The notes below the pieces were generated by a model. The model was not told where the DNA came from, did not search any database, and saw only the letters and a program-made list of their open reading frames with translations. Shown one piece after another: positions 54,276 to 64,000 of a stretch of DNA of 64,000 nucleotides (positions are counted from its first letter, which is position 1; each line of letters begins with the position of its first letter). The position numbers and the translations under genes are program-made. The stretch is from Thermoanaerobaculia bacterium (GTDB lineage Bacteria; Acidobacteriota; Thermoanaerobaculia; Multivoradales; Multivoraceae): contig JAJEHN010000028.1 in the NCBI GenBank assembly GCA_022823665.1, forward strand, positions 19,915 through 83,914, read 5' to 3'.

Positions 54276-57200
54276 GTGAAGACGGGAGGATGGGGCCGCG
54301 GTGCGCTCCGGTGCGGGATGACGGCGGGACTGTTCCTCGCCCTCACGTTCACGGCCGGCGCGGCGAGTGGCGGAGACGACGCGGCGTACGTACGCCATGT
54401 CGACGTGCCGTTGCTGATGCTTACCGGCGAGAAGAAGATGGTCACGGTGACCATGCGGAACACCGGCACGACCACTTGGCGGACGTCGGTCGTCGAGACA
54501 ACCGACGGTGCGACCAAGACGACGACCAGGACCTCGTTCTCCCTGGATTCGGTCGGCGACGACTGGGGCGTCAAGGGCAAAGTGGTTTCCGGCAGCGTGG
54601 CGCCGAACGCGCCGTACGACTTCCGGTTCCAGATCACGGCGCCGACCAAGGCAGGCAGCTATACCTTCCGCTGGCGGATGGCGCGCAGCACCGTTGTCAC
54701 CGAGCGGCCCATCATCCCCGCGAAGCCCGGCGAGGGGTTCGGCGCGAGCACGGACGCCATCACGATCCACGTGGAGCGGGACACGGCGCCGGTGTTGAGC
54801 GGCCATGCCAAGAGTCAGAAGTGGGTTCGGGGCAAGGCGATAAAACCGGTCACGCTGCCTAAGGCGACAGGCGGCAACGGGAAGTTGCACTACGCGCTGT
54901 CGCCGGACCCGCCGGCCGGCGTGACGTTCAATGACGTGACGCGGGTGCTGTCGGGCACGCCGAAGGCGGAGCCGGCGAAGACCTACACCTACACGGTGAC
55001 GGACTCCGACAGCAACACCGCGGCCAGCGACTCGGCCACGCAGAAGTTCACGATCGAGGTGGTCGAGCCTCCCGGGCCGACGTTGCCACCGGTCGGGAAC
55101 TTCGTCTGGCCAAAGGGCCAGCGGGTTTCGGAGACTCTGCCCGCGGCAACCGGCGGCAGCGGGGGCTATGGGTACGAGCTGTCGCCGAAACCGCCCGCCG
55201 GCGTGACGTTCAACCAGTCGACACGCGTCCTCTCCGGCACGCCGACGAACGCGCAGGATGCGACCAGGTACACGTACACCGTGACGGACTCGGCCAAAGC
55301 CACGGCCTCGCGCACGTTCACGATCGGCGTCGCGGCTCTGGTGGTGACCCCGACGAGCTCGACCATCAAGGAGGGCGGATCCGGCACGTTCGACGTGAAG
55401 CTGGCGGCGAAGCCGACGGGCAACGTGACCGTGTCGGTGACGAGCAGGGACAGCGGGGCGGTGTCCGTGGCGCCGGAGTCGGCGAGCCTGACCTTCACCG
55501 ACACGAACTACAGCCAGACGCAGACGGTGAGAGTCGACGGCGTGCAGGATCTTGACGCATCCGACGAGAGCACGATCATCGATCTGAACGCGAGCGGCGG
55601 CGGCTACAACGGCGTCACGGCCACGGTGGTCGTGAAGGTAGACGACGATGAAGAACCGGTCCAACCGGCCCTGGTCGTTGCCCCGACGAGCCTGACGATC
55701 AAGGAGGGCAGCACCGGCTCGTTCACGGTGAAGTTGAAGACGCAGCCGACGGCCGCGGTGACGGTGTCGGTGACGAGTGCGAATGCCGGAGTGGCGTCGG
55801 TGGAAAAGGGGAGCCTGTCCTTCTCCACGACCACGTACGGCAAGGAACAGACGGTAACGGTCGATGGCAAGCGGAACGCACCCAGCGAGATGACGACGAT
55901 CAAGCTGAGTGCGAAGGGCGGGGACTACGCCGGCATCGCGGGATCCGTGAAGGTGACGATCGACAGGGCGCCGTCGTTTAGCGGGCAGGCCCCGAATCGG
56001 CTGTGGGCAAGAGGCGAGCGGGTGTCGGTCACGCTGCCCGTGGCGACCGGCGGCAACGGGACGTTGAGATACGCGCTGTCGCGGCCGTGGCCCGCCGGCG
56101 TGACGTTCAACTCCTCGACGCGGGTGCTTTCGGGCACGCCGGCGGCGACGCAGACGGCGACGGAAGTCACGTACACAGTGACGGACTCGGACGGCAACCG
56201 CGGGTCCGGCGACAGGGACACGCAGACGTTCACGATCGAAGTGGTGGAGCCGAACGAGCGGCCGTACTTCACCGGAACGGCCCCCAGCCAGCAGTGGGAG
56301 CAGGACAAGGCGCTCTCGCCGCCGGTGGAGCTTCCCGCGGCGACCGGCGGCGACGGCGCCTTGACCTACGCGCTGTCGCCCGAGCCGCCGTCCGGCGTGA
56401 GGTTCAACTCTTCGACGCGGGAGTTGTCGGGCACGCCGACGGCGACGCAGGTCGCGAAGACGTACACGTACGCCGCGACGGACGCGGACGGCGACCGGGT
56501 GGCGCAGACGTTCACGATCGAGGTGACGCCGCCGGACACGGCGCCGGCGCTCCTCGGGGCTGTCCCGGATCAGCAGTGGGTGGCGGGCCAGCGGATCACT
56601 CCGCTCACGCTGCCCGCGGCGACGGGCGGCAACGGGGAGTTGACCTACTCGCTGTCGCCGGATCCGCCGGACGGAGTGAGCTTCAACCCCTCGACGCGGA
56701 CGCTGTCGGGCACTCCGACCGGGACGCGGGCCGCGACGCTGTACACGTACACGGTGACGGACTCGGACGAGAACACCACGGCCAGCGACGCGGATACGGA
56801 CGAGTTCACGATCGCGGTGCGGCGGGCCGGCCTGTTGCTGAGCGAGACGGAACTGGCGGTGGACGAGGGCGTCGGCGGCTCGGCCTTCACGGTGAAGCTG
56901 GCGTCGCAGCCGACGGCCGGGGTGACGGTGGAGGTGGCGAGTTCCGATCCCGGGGCGGTGGAGGCGACTCCGGCGAGGCTGACGTTCACGGCGGCCGACT
57001 ACGGCGAGCCGCGGCCGGTGACGGTCACGGGCGTGCCGGACCCCGGCTTCGAGGACGAGACGACGAAGGTCGGCCTGCGCGCGATCGGCGGCGGTTACGA
57101 CGGCGTGCTGAGGGTGGTGACGGTGACGGTGGATGACGACGACGTCGACACGGTCCCGGAGCTCGCCGGAGAGTTCGACGCCCTGGAGTGGCTCGCGGGC

Positions 57201-60200
57201 CGCGCGATCGACCCGGTCGTGCTGCCCGCGGGGACGGGAGGCAACGCGCCGTTGAGATACTCGCTGTCGCCGGACCCGCCGGACGGCGTGACGTTCGACT
57301 CCTCCACGCGGACCCTGTCGGGCACGCCGGCGGCGCCGGTGGCCGCCACGACCTACACCTACACGGCGGCGGACTCGGACGAGAACACGGAGGCAGGCGA
57401 CGCGGCGACGGCGGAGTTCACGATCACGGTGAAGCAGCCGGCCCTCGTGTCGAACAAGGCGAGCCTGGCCCTGGAGGAGGGCGGCGCCGGCGGGACGTTC
57501 ACGGTGAAGCTGGCGGCGCTGCCGAAGGCCGACGTGAAGGTGTCGCTCAAGAGCGGCGATGCTGGCGCGGCATCGATGAATCCGGCGAGCCTGACGTTTA
57601 CCACGGCCAACCACAACGTGGCGCGGACGGTGACGGTCAAGGCCGTCGAGGACGACGACTTCGACGACGAGACGACGGAGATCACGCTCACCGCGACCGG
57701 CGGCGGCTACGACGGCGTGGCGGCGACGGTGGACGTGACGGTGGGCGACGACGAGACGGACACGGCGCCGTCATTCGACGCCCAGGCGCCGGACCGGGAG
57801 TGGACAGCGGGTCGGCCGGTCACGACGGTCACGCTGCCCGAAGCGACCGGCGGCAACGGCGAGCTGACCTACACCTTCTCGCCCGACCCGCCCGAGGGCG
57901 TCACGTTCGACCCCGGGACGCGCACGCTCTCCGGCACGCCGAAGTCTCCCCAGGACCCAACGGAGTACACCTGGAAGGCAACGGACGCGGACCGGAACAC
58001 GGCGGACGGCGACGCGGCGTCGCAGACCTTCACGATCGCGGTGAAGCGCCTGGCCCTCGTGCTGAGCACGACTCGTCTCGAGTTGAAGGAAGGCGAAACG
58101 GACCAGACGCTCACCGTCAAGCTGGGGTCGCCTCCGACGGAGGACGTCACCGTGTCGCTCGCGATGGACAGGGAGATCGTGACGACGGATCCGCGTCAGC
58201 TCATCTTCACGCCCACGAACCATGCCACGCCCCGGACGGTGACGGCCATGGGCGCCCAGGACGAGGACTTCGACGACGAGACGACGGAGATCACGCTCAG
58301 CGCGACGGGCGGCGGCTACGACGGCGAGACGGCGACGGTGGACGTGACGGTGAAGGACGACGAGACGGACACGGCCCCGTCGTTCAACGTCGAGATCGAC
58401 GACATCGAGTGGGTGGCGAACCGGGTGCTCGAGCCGTTCGCCCTGCCCGAGGCTACCGGCGGCAACGGGAAGCTTACCTACACGCTGTCGCCCGAACCTC
58501 CGGCGAGCGTGACGTTCGACCCGGCGACGCGGACGCTCTCGGGCACGCCGACGGCGACGCGGGAGCCGACGCTGTACACCTACATGGCGACGGACGCGGA
58601 CGGGAACACGGACGCGACGGACGCCGCGACGCTGCGGTTCACGATCGAGGTATGGCTCGAGGGCCTGGACGACACCGCGTTCGTCTCGTACACCGGCGTG
58701 CCGGAAACGATGCTTGCCGGCGACAAGGCGACGGTGACGGTGCGGATGCGGAACACGGGCGCCACGACGTGGAGCTCGGAAAGCTACAAGCTGGGTTCCC
58801 AGCGGCCACTGGACAACGAGATCTGGGGGCTTGCCCGCGTGGCGCTGCCGGCCGACGTGGCGCCGGACGAGACGGTGGACCTGACCTTCGCCATCACGGC
58901 GCCGGCGGAGGTGGGCGATCACAAGTTCCGGTGGCGGATGGTGCGAGGGGCAAGCGGCTGGTTCGGGAGGAAGACGGAGCTTCTGACGATTACGGTGGAA
59001 GACCCGTCGTTCCTGGGCCGGGCGATCGCGGACCAGATGTGGGTGAAGGACGAGACCGTCGTGTCGCTCACGCTGCCCGAGGCACGCGGCGCCGGCGGGG
59101 CGTTGACGTACTCGCTCAAGCCCGCCCTGCCCGACGGCGTGACCTTCACGGAGGCAACGCGCGTGCTGGCCGGGACGCCGACCGCCTTGCTGGATGCCAC
59201 GGAGTACAGGTACGTCGCCACGGACACGAGCGGCGGCAAGGCGAAGCTCACGTTCGAGATCGCCGTGGAGGAAGGCCGGATCGACGACGCTGCTCTCGCG
59301 TCCGTCACGGGCCTGCCGTCGAAGATGGCGGCAGGCGGCAAGACGACGGTCACGGTCGCGATGACGAACACCGGCACGACGACCTGGTCGTCGCCCGCCG
59401 GCTACAACCTGGGCTCCTGGGATCGCTCGGACAAGGACAGGTGGGGCGTTCGGCGGGCAGCCGTGGCGGCGAGCGTGGCCCCGAACGAGACGGCGGACTT
59501 CACGTTCGAAGTCACGGCGCCGGAGACGCCGGGCGTTCATCCCTTCACGTGGCGCATGGTGCGGGACCCGGGCGGGTGGTTCGGCTCGCATACTGCGGAC
59601 GTCTCCGTCACGGTGGAGGATCCCTCGTTCGGGGACGAGACGGTGGCCGACCGGGCGTGGATGCAGGGCGAGGCGCTGGACGAACTGGTCCTGCCGGCGG
59701 CCGGCGGGACGGCGGGTCCGTTCAGCTATGCGATCTCGCCCGACCTGCCGGACGGCGTGACGTTCGCCGAATCGACCCGCACGGTCTCCGGAACGCCGGA
59801 AGCGGCCCAGGCGGCCACGCGGTACAGCTACACGGCGACGGACACGGACGGCGGTACGGCCACGTTGTCGTTCGGCATCACCGTGGAAGCCCTGGCGATG
59901 GACGACGCGGCCTTCGTTTCCCAGACGGCCGTGCCGGAGAAGATGGCGGCGGGCTCCGAGGCGGTGGTCACCGTGCGGATGCGGAACACGGGCACGACGA
60001 CCTGGACGAAGGCTTCGGGCTACGCATTGGGCTCGCAGCGGCCGAACGACAACGAGCGCTGGGGGCTCAAGCGGGTCTCCCCGCCGGCGGACGTGGCGCC
60101 GGACGCGACGGTGGACTTCGCCTTCACCATCACGGCGCCGACGGAGGTCGGGCGGCCCGGGTTCCGCTGGCGGATGGTGCGAGGCGCCGACGGCTGGTTC

Positions 60201-61127
60201 GGGAGGAAGACGGAGCTCCGAACCATCGAGGTGGAGGACCCGTCGTTCGGCGACGCGGCGATCGGCGATCAGAAGTGGGCGAAGGACGCCGCCATCGCCC
60301 CCCTGCTCCTGCACGGGGCGGACGGGACGGCCGGGCCGTTCACCTACTCCCTGACGCCGGAGTTGCCGGACGGCGTGACGTTCGATTCGTCCGCGCGAAC
60401 GATCTCGGGCAGACCGACGGTGGTGCTGGAGGAAACCGAGTACGCCTACACGGCGACGGACGCGAACGGCGGGACGGCTACGCTCACGTTCATGATCACG
60501 GTGAGCGAACAGGCGGCGGCCGCGTCGGCACAGTCGGCCGCGGCGCTTCCGCCGCCGCCCACCGTCGCGTTCAGCTTCCAGGCAGTAGTCCAGGACGGGC
60601 GCGCCGGAAGTTCACGGACGCCGGGCTGGTCGGCCGACTCGGGCGACGCCGCGATCGGCCCGCCGCCCGACGGTCTCGCGCCCGCGGGCCTCGAATGCGG
60701 GCGCGGCGCCGGCGGCTCGCCCGCAACCCCGGGCTGTACGGAGGGCGTCCCCTCGCCCGCCGGCCCGGCAATGCAGCTTCGCGGCAGCGACGGCGGCGGC
60801 GACGCGGCGCCCGACGCCGCGGTCACCGAACGGTGGATTCCGGTCGAGGGCGGCACCTGGCGGCTCTCGGCCTGCATGCTGCGGGAGAACGCGGCCGACA
60901 ACGTGTTCGTGGACTTCGACGGCGGCGCCGGCCGCGACGGGGAGTTCCTGGACGCGCACATCGTTGCGACGGAGACCGGCGTCTGGGAGTGCGGCGCGGT
61001 GACGAAGTGCATCCCCGAATCCGTCGGCGCCGTGCGCGTGCGGGCGGTGCGGGAGGGCGCGAATGTGGGCGACGCCTGGTTCAACAGGATCGAGCTGACG
61101 CGGCTCGCCGCGTGCGGGAAGCAGTAG
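54276..61127 (+). CDS. Giant exported multi-Ig protein (NBR1-like Ig, putative-Ig and Calx-beta-like repeats)
   Basis: 2,283 residues from GTG 54276, about 14 bases after GGGGAGAG. A signal-like hydrophobic segment (about 14-31) starts the protein. Four NBR1-type Ig domains (starting near 34, 1462, 1669, 1875) share MRNTGTTTW, WG and FRWRMVRG..GWFG. About eleven He_PIG-like domains share LPAATGGNG, LSPDPPDGVTF, TRTLSGTP and YTYTVTDSD. Five Calx-beta-like domains share KEG, TVKL, LTFT and DDETTEITL. The final ~200 residues resemble a carbohydrate-binding jelly roll (ERWIPVEGGTWRLSACMLRENA, six or more Cys). No catalytic motif or membrane anchor was found. A role in adhesion or as a cell-surface scaffold is likely. 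It is 50 bases downstream of the metalloprotease gene. Confidence 0.82.
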   Translation: MKTGGWGRGALRCGMTAGLFLALTFTAGAASGGDDAAYVRHVDVPLLMLTGEKKMVTVTMRNTGTTTWRTSVVETTDGATKTTTRTSFSLDSVGDDWGVKGKVVSGSVAPNAPYDFRFQITAPTKAGSYTFRWRMARSTVVTERPIIPAKPGEGFGASTDAITIHVERDTAPVLSGHAKSQKWVRGKAIKPVTLPKATGGNGKLHYALSPDPPAGVTFNDVTRVLSGTPKAEPAKTYTYTVTDSDSNTAASDSATQKFTIEVVEPPGPTLPPVGNFVWPKGQRVSETLPAATGGSGGYGYELSPKPPAGVTFNQSTRVLSGTPTNAQDATRYTYTVTDSAKATASRTFTIGVAALVVTPTSSTIKEGGSGTFDVKLAAKPTGNVTVSVTSRDSGAVSVAPESASLTFTDTNYSQTQTVRVDGVQDLDASDESTIIDLNASGGGYNGVTATVVVKVDDDEEPVQPALVVAPTSLTIKEGSTGSFTVKLKTQPTAAVTVSVTSANAGVASVEKGSLSFSTTTYGKEQTVTVDGKRNAPSEMTTIKLSAKGGDYAGIAGSVKVTIDRAPSFSGQAPNRLWARGERVSVTLPVATGGNGTLRYALSRPWPAGVTFNSSTRVLSGTPAATQTATEVTYTVTDSDGNRGSGDRDTQTFTIEVVEPNERPYFTGTAPSQQWEQDKALSPPVELPAATGGDGALTYALSPEPPSGVRFNSSTRELSGTPTATQVAKTYTYAATDADGDRVAQTFTIEVTPPDTAPALLGAVPDQQWVAGQRITPLTLPAATGGNGELTYSLSPDPPDGVSFNPSTRTLSGTPTGTRAATLYTYTVTDSDENTTASDADTDEFTIAVRRAGLLLSETELAVDEGVGGSAFTVKLASQPTAGVTVEVASSDPGAVEATPARLTFTAADYGEPRPVTVTGVPDPGFEDETTKVGLRAIGGGYDGVLRVVTVTVDDDDVDTVPELAGEFDALEWLAGRAIDPVVLPAGTGGNAPLRYSLSPDPPDGVTFDSSTRTLSGTPAAPVAATTYTYTAADSDENTEAGDAATAEFTITVKQPALVSNKASLALEEGGAGGTFTVKLAALPKADVKVSLKSGDAGAASMNPASLTFTTANHNVARTVTVKAVEDDDFDDETTEITLTATGGGYDGVAATVDVTVGDDETDTAPSFDAQAPDREWTAGRPVTTVTLPEATGGNGELTYTFSPDPPEGVTFDPGTRTLSGTPKSPQDPTEYTWKATDADRNTADGDAASQTFTIAVKRLALVLSTTRLELKEGETDQTLTVKLGSPPTEDVTVSLAMDREIVTTDPRQLIFTPTNHATPRTVTAMGAQDEDFDDETTEITLSATGGGYDGETATVDVTVKDDETDTAPSFNVEIDDIEWVANRVLEPFALPEATGGNGKLTYTLSPEPPASVTFDPATRTLSGTPTATREPTLYTYMATDADGNTDATDAATLRFTIEVWLEGLDDTAFVSYTGVPETMLAGDKATVTVRMRNTGATTWSSESYKLGSQRPLDNEIWGLARVALPADVAPDETVDLTFAITAPAEVGDHKFRWRMVRGASGWFGRKTELLTITVEDPSFLGRAIADQMWVKDETVVSLTLPEARGAGGALTYSLKPALPDGVTFTEATRVLAGTPTALLDATEYRYVATDTSGGKAKLTFEIAVEEGRIDDAALASVTGLPSKMAAGGKTTVTVAMTNTGTTTWSSPAGYNLGSWDRSDKDRWGVRRAAVAASVAPNETADFTFEVTAPETPGVHPFTWRMVRDPGGWFGSHTADVSVTVEDPSFGDETVADRAWMQGEALDELVLPAAGGTAGPFSYAISPDLPDGVTFAESTRTVSGTPEAAQAATRYSYTATDTDGGTATLSFGITVEALAMDDAAFVSQTAVPEKMAAGSEAVVTVRMRNTGTTTWTKASGYALGSQRPNDNERWGLKRVSPPADVAPDATVDFAFTITAPTEVGRPGFRWRMVRGADGWFGRKTELRTIEVEDPSFGDAAIGDQKWAKDAAIAPLLLHGADGTAGPFTYSLTPELPDGVTFDSSARTISGRPTVVLEETEYAYTATDANGGTATLTFMITVSEQAAAASAQSAAALPPPPTVAFSFQAVVQDGRAGSSRTPGWSADSGDAAIGPPPDGLAPAGLECGRGAGGSPATPGCTEGVPSPAGPAMQLRGSDGGGDAAPDAAVTERWIPVEGGTWRLSACMLRENAADNVFVDFDGGAGRDGEFLDAHIVATETGVWECGAVTKCIPESVGAVRVRAVREGANVGDAWFNRIELTRLAACGKQ

Positions 61128-61271
61128 CGGTATCCCTGGCCCGGATCTGACATCCGCCGTGCTACACTCCGCGCCGCGAAAGAACCTGGGAACGACGAAG
61201 GAAACCGCAAGAAGGCGACACGAGAAAGAACCAGCAGAACGGAACAAGCAGAGTCAGCGAGGAATCAGAGC

Positions 61272-61541
61272 GTGCCACAGACAACCGAAGTGAAGGACCA
61301 GATCATCCGTGACTTCCGTCTCCACGAGACGGACACGGGTTCGCCCGAGGTCCAGGTCGCGCTGCTGACGAACCGCATCAACGAGCTCACCGAGCACTTC
61401 AAGGTCCACAAGCAAGACCACCACGGCCGGCGCGGCCTGTTGAAGCTGGTCGGCCGCCGCCGGCGTTTGCTCGGCTACCTGCGCGACCAGAGCTTCGACC
61501 GCTACCGGACGACGATCGAGCGTCTCGGCCTCCGCAGGTAG
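61272..61541 (+). CDS. rpsO: 30S ribosomal protein S15
   Basis: 89 residues, GTG start with GAGGAA seven bases upstream. All family blocks are present: [53 protein letters not shown] and the Arg-rich end. S15 binds the central domain of 16S rRNA and usually represses its own translation. It is followed by pnp, the standard pairing, but is separated from truB by two large exported-protein genes. The preceding 144-base gap includes TACACT (61163-61168) as a possible -10. Confidence 0.97.
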   Translation: MPQTTEVKDQIIRDFRLHETDTGSPEVQVALLTNRINELTEHFKVHKQDHHGRRGLLKLVGRRRRLLGYLRDQSFDRYRTTIERLGLRR

Positions 61542-61599
61542 TCCCTGCGACGGAAGCGGGGCCCTGCCGGCTCCGCAACCCGGAAGACGACCGGCTTGG

Positions 61600-61663
61600 C
61601 CGCCGATCCGGCGGACCGGACTCCACGCGATTCACGCGTAAGCCTGCCTTCGCAAGGAAGGCA
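61600..61663 (+). promoter_or_regulatory. Three tandem hairpins in the rpsO-pnp intergenic leader
   Basis: Stem-loops at 61600-61614 (CCGCC/GGCGG), 61625-61639 (ACGCG/CGCGT) and 61645-61663 (TGCCTTC/GAAGGCA), each with a five-base loop, lie in the 182-base gap before pnp. No T-run follows, so they are not intrinsic terminators. In E. coli, pnp is autoregulated through RNase III-cut leader hairpins, and a similar role is possible here. Confidence 0.5.
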
Positions 61664-61723
61664 CCTACCCGCCCGCTCACAGCCGGGCGCAGCAAACAAA
61701 GAGAAGGAAGTACAGAGATCAAC

Positions 61724-64000
<2,277 letters not shown>

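Noticed and set aside
54051..60314. Very long open frames on the minus strand (54051-57614 and 57771-60314) opposite the giant Ig protein, plus a 1,320-codon frame on the plus strand (57188-61150)
   Set aside because: They mirror the repeat structure of the real gene, are rich in Arg/Gly/Ala/Pro, show no domain pattern and no plausible start context. They arise from strong GC third-position bias and repetitive codons.
61147..61168. CTGACA and TACACT as a promoter pair before rpsO
   Set aside because: The spacer is only 10 bases, too short for a normal sigma-70-type promoter; only the TACACT is kept as a weak -10 candidate.

Overview
This window is GC-rich chromosomal DNA from a Gram-negative-type bacterium. 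It carries lipoproteins, a DegP-like protease, a complete Na+-NQR and a TAXI-TRAP importer, and it also carries a full set of genes for the deazaflavin cofactor F420. My best guess is Acidobacteriota, perhaps a Thermoanaerobaculia-like lineage. The main reason is a C-terminal domain on the secreted metalloprotease that I associate with that phylum. Coding density is very high. Genes are packed into head-to-tail runs with overlapping stop/start codons, often using GTG or TTG starts.

Layout. 1-2208 holds the tail of recO and then mutL. 2229-5113 holds an F420-type (LLM) oxidoreductase, a divergent CoA-transferase and a GST-like protein. 5217-6023 is a TerC membrane protein. 6123-12637 is the F420 block: npdG (F420:NADPH oxidoreductase), cofE, cofD, cofC, fused FO synthase fbiC and a methyltransferase. 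A second LLM oxidoreductase converges on its end (12653-13693). 13795-15911 holds a membrane-anchored protein and a PaaK-like acyl/aryl-CoA ligase. 15895-24970 is a minus-strand run: enoyl-CoA hydratase-like protein, CinA-like protein, M16 protease, PQQ-propeller protein, TAXI binding protein and TRAP permease.

25005-33444 holds an NfuA-type Fe-S carrier, nqrABCDEF, the flavin transferase apbE and the maturation factor nqrM, so the sodium pump and its assembly factors sit together. Two copies of an undescribed-looking long-armed hairpin repeat bracket apbE in opposite orientation. 33459-36152 holds a fusion of 2-phosphoglycerate kinase with archaeal-type phosphoglycerate mutase, followed by a SpoU methyltransferase. 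36154-43740 is a tight minus-strand operon: degP-like protease, sigma-54 response regulator, B12-binding protein, valS, birA and a hypothetical gene.

43992-50972 is the translation operon rimP-nusA-infB-rbfA-nrnA-like-truB. It is preceded by a strong promoter and an attenuator-like terminator. The operon's usual continuation, rpsO-pnp, does not appear until 61272. Between truB and rpsO lie two large exported-protein genes: a zinc metalloprotease with FN3 and PKD domains, and a 2,283-residue protein of alternating Ig-like domains. pnp runs off the window end with an unusual Arg-Gly-rich tail.

The observations most worth following are the paired hairpin repeats around apbE, the kinase-mutase fusion, the giant multi-Ig protein inserted in the translation operon, the RGG-like tail on PNPase and the rimP leader attenuator. 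No tRNA, rRNA, CRISPR array or insertion-sequence transposase was seen.
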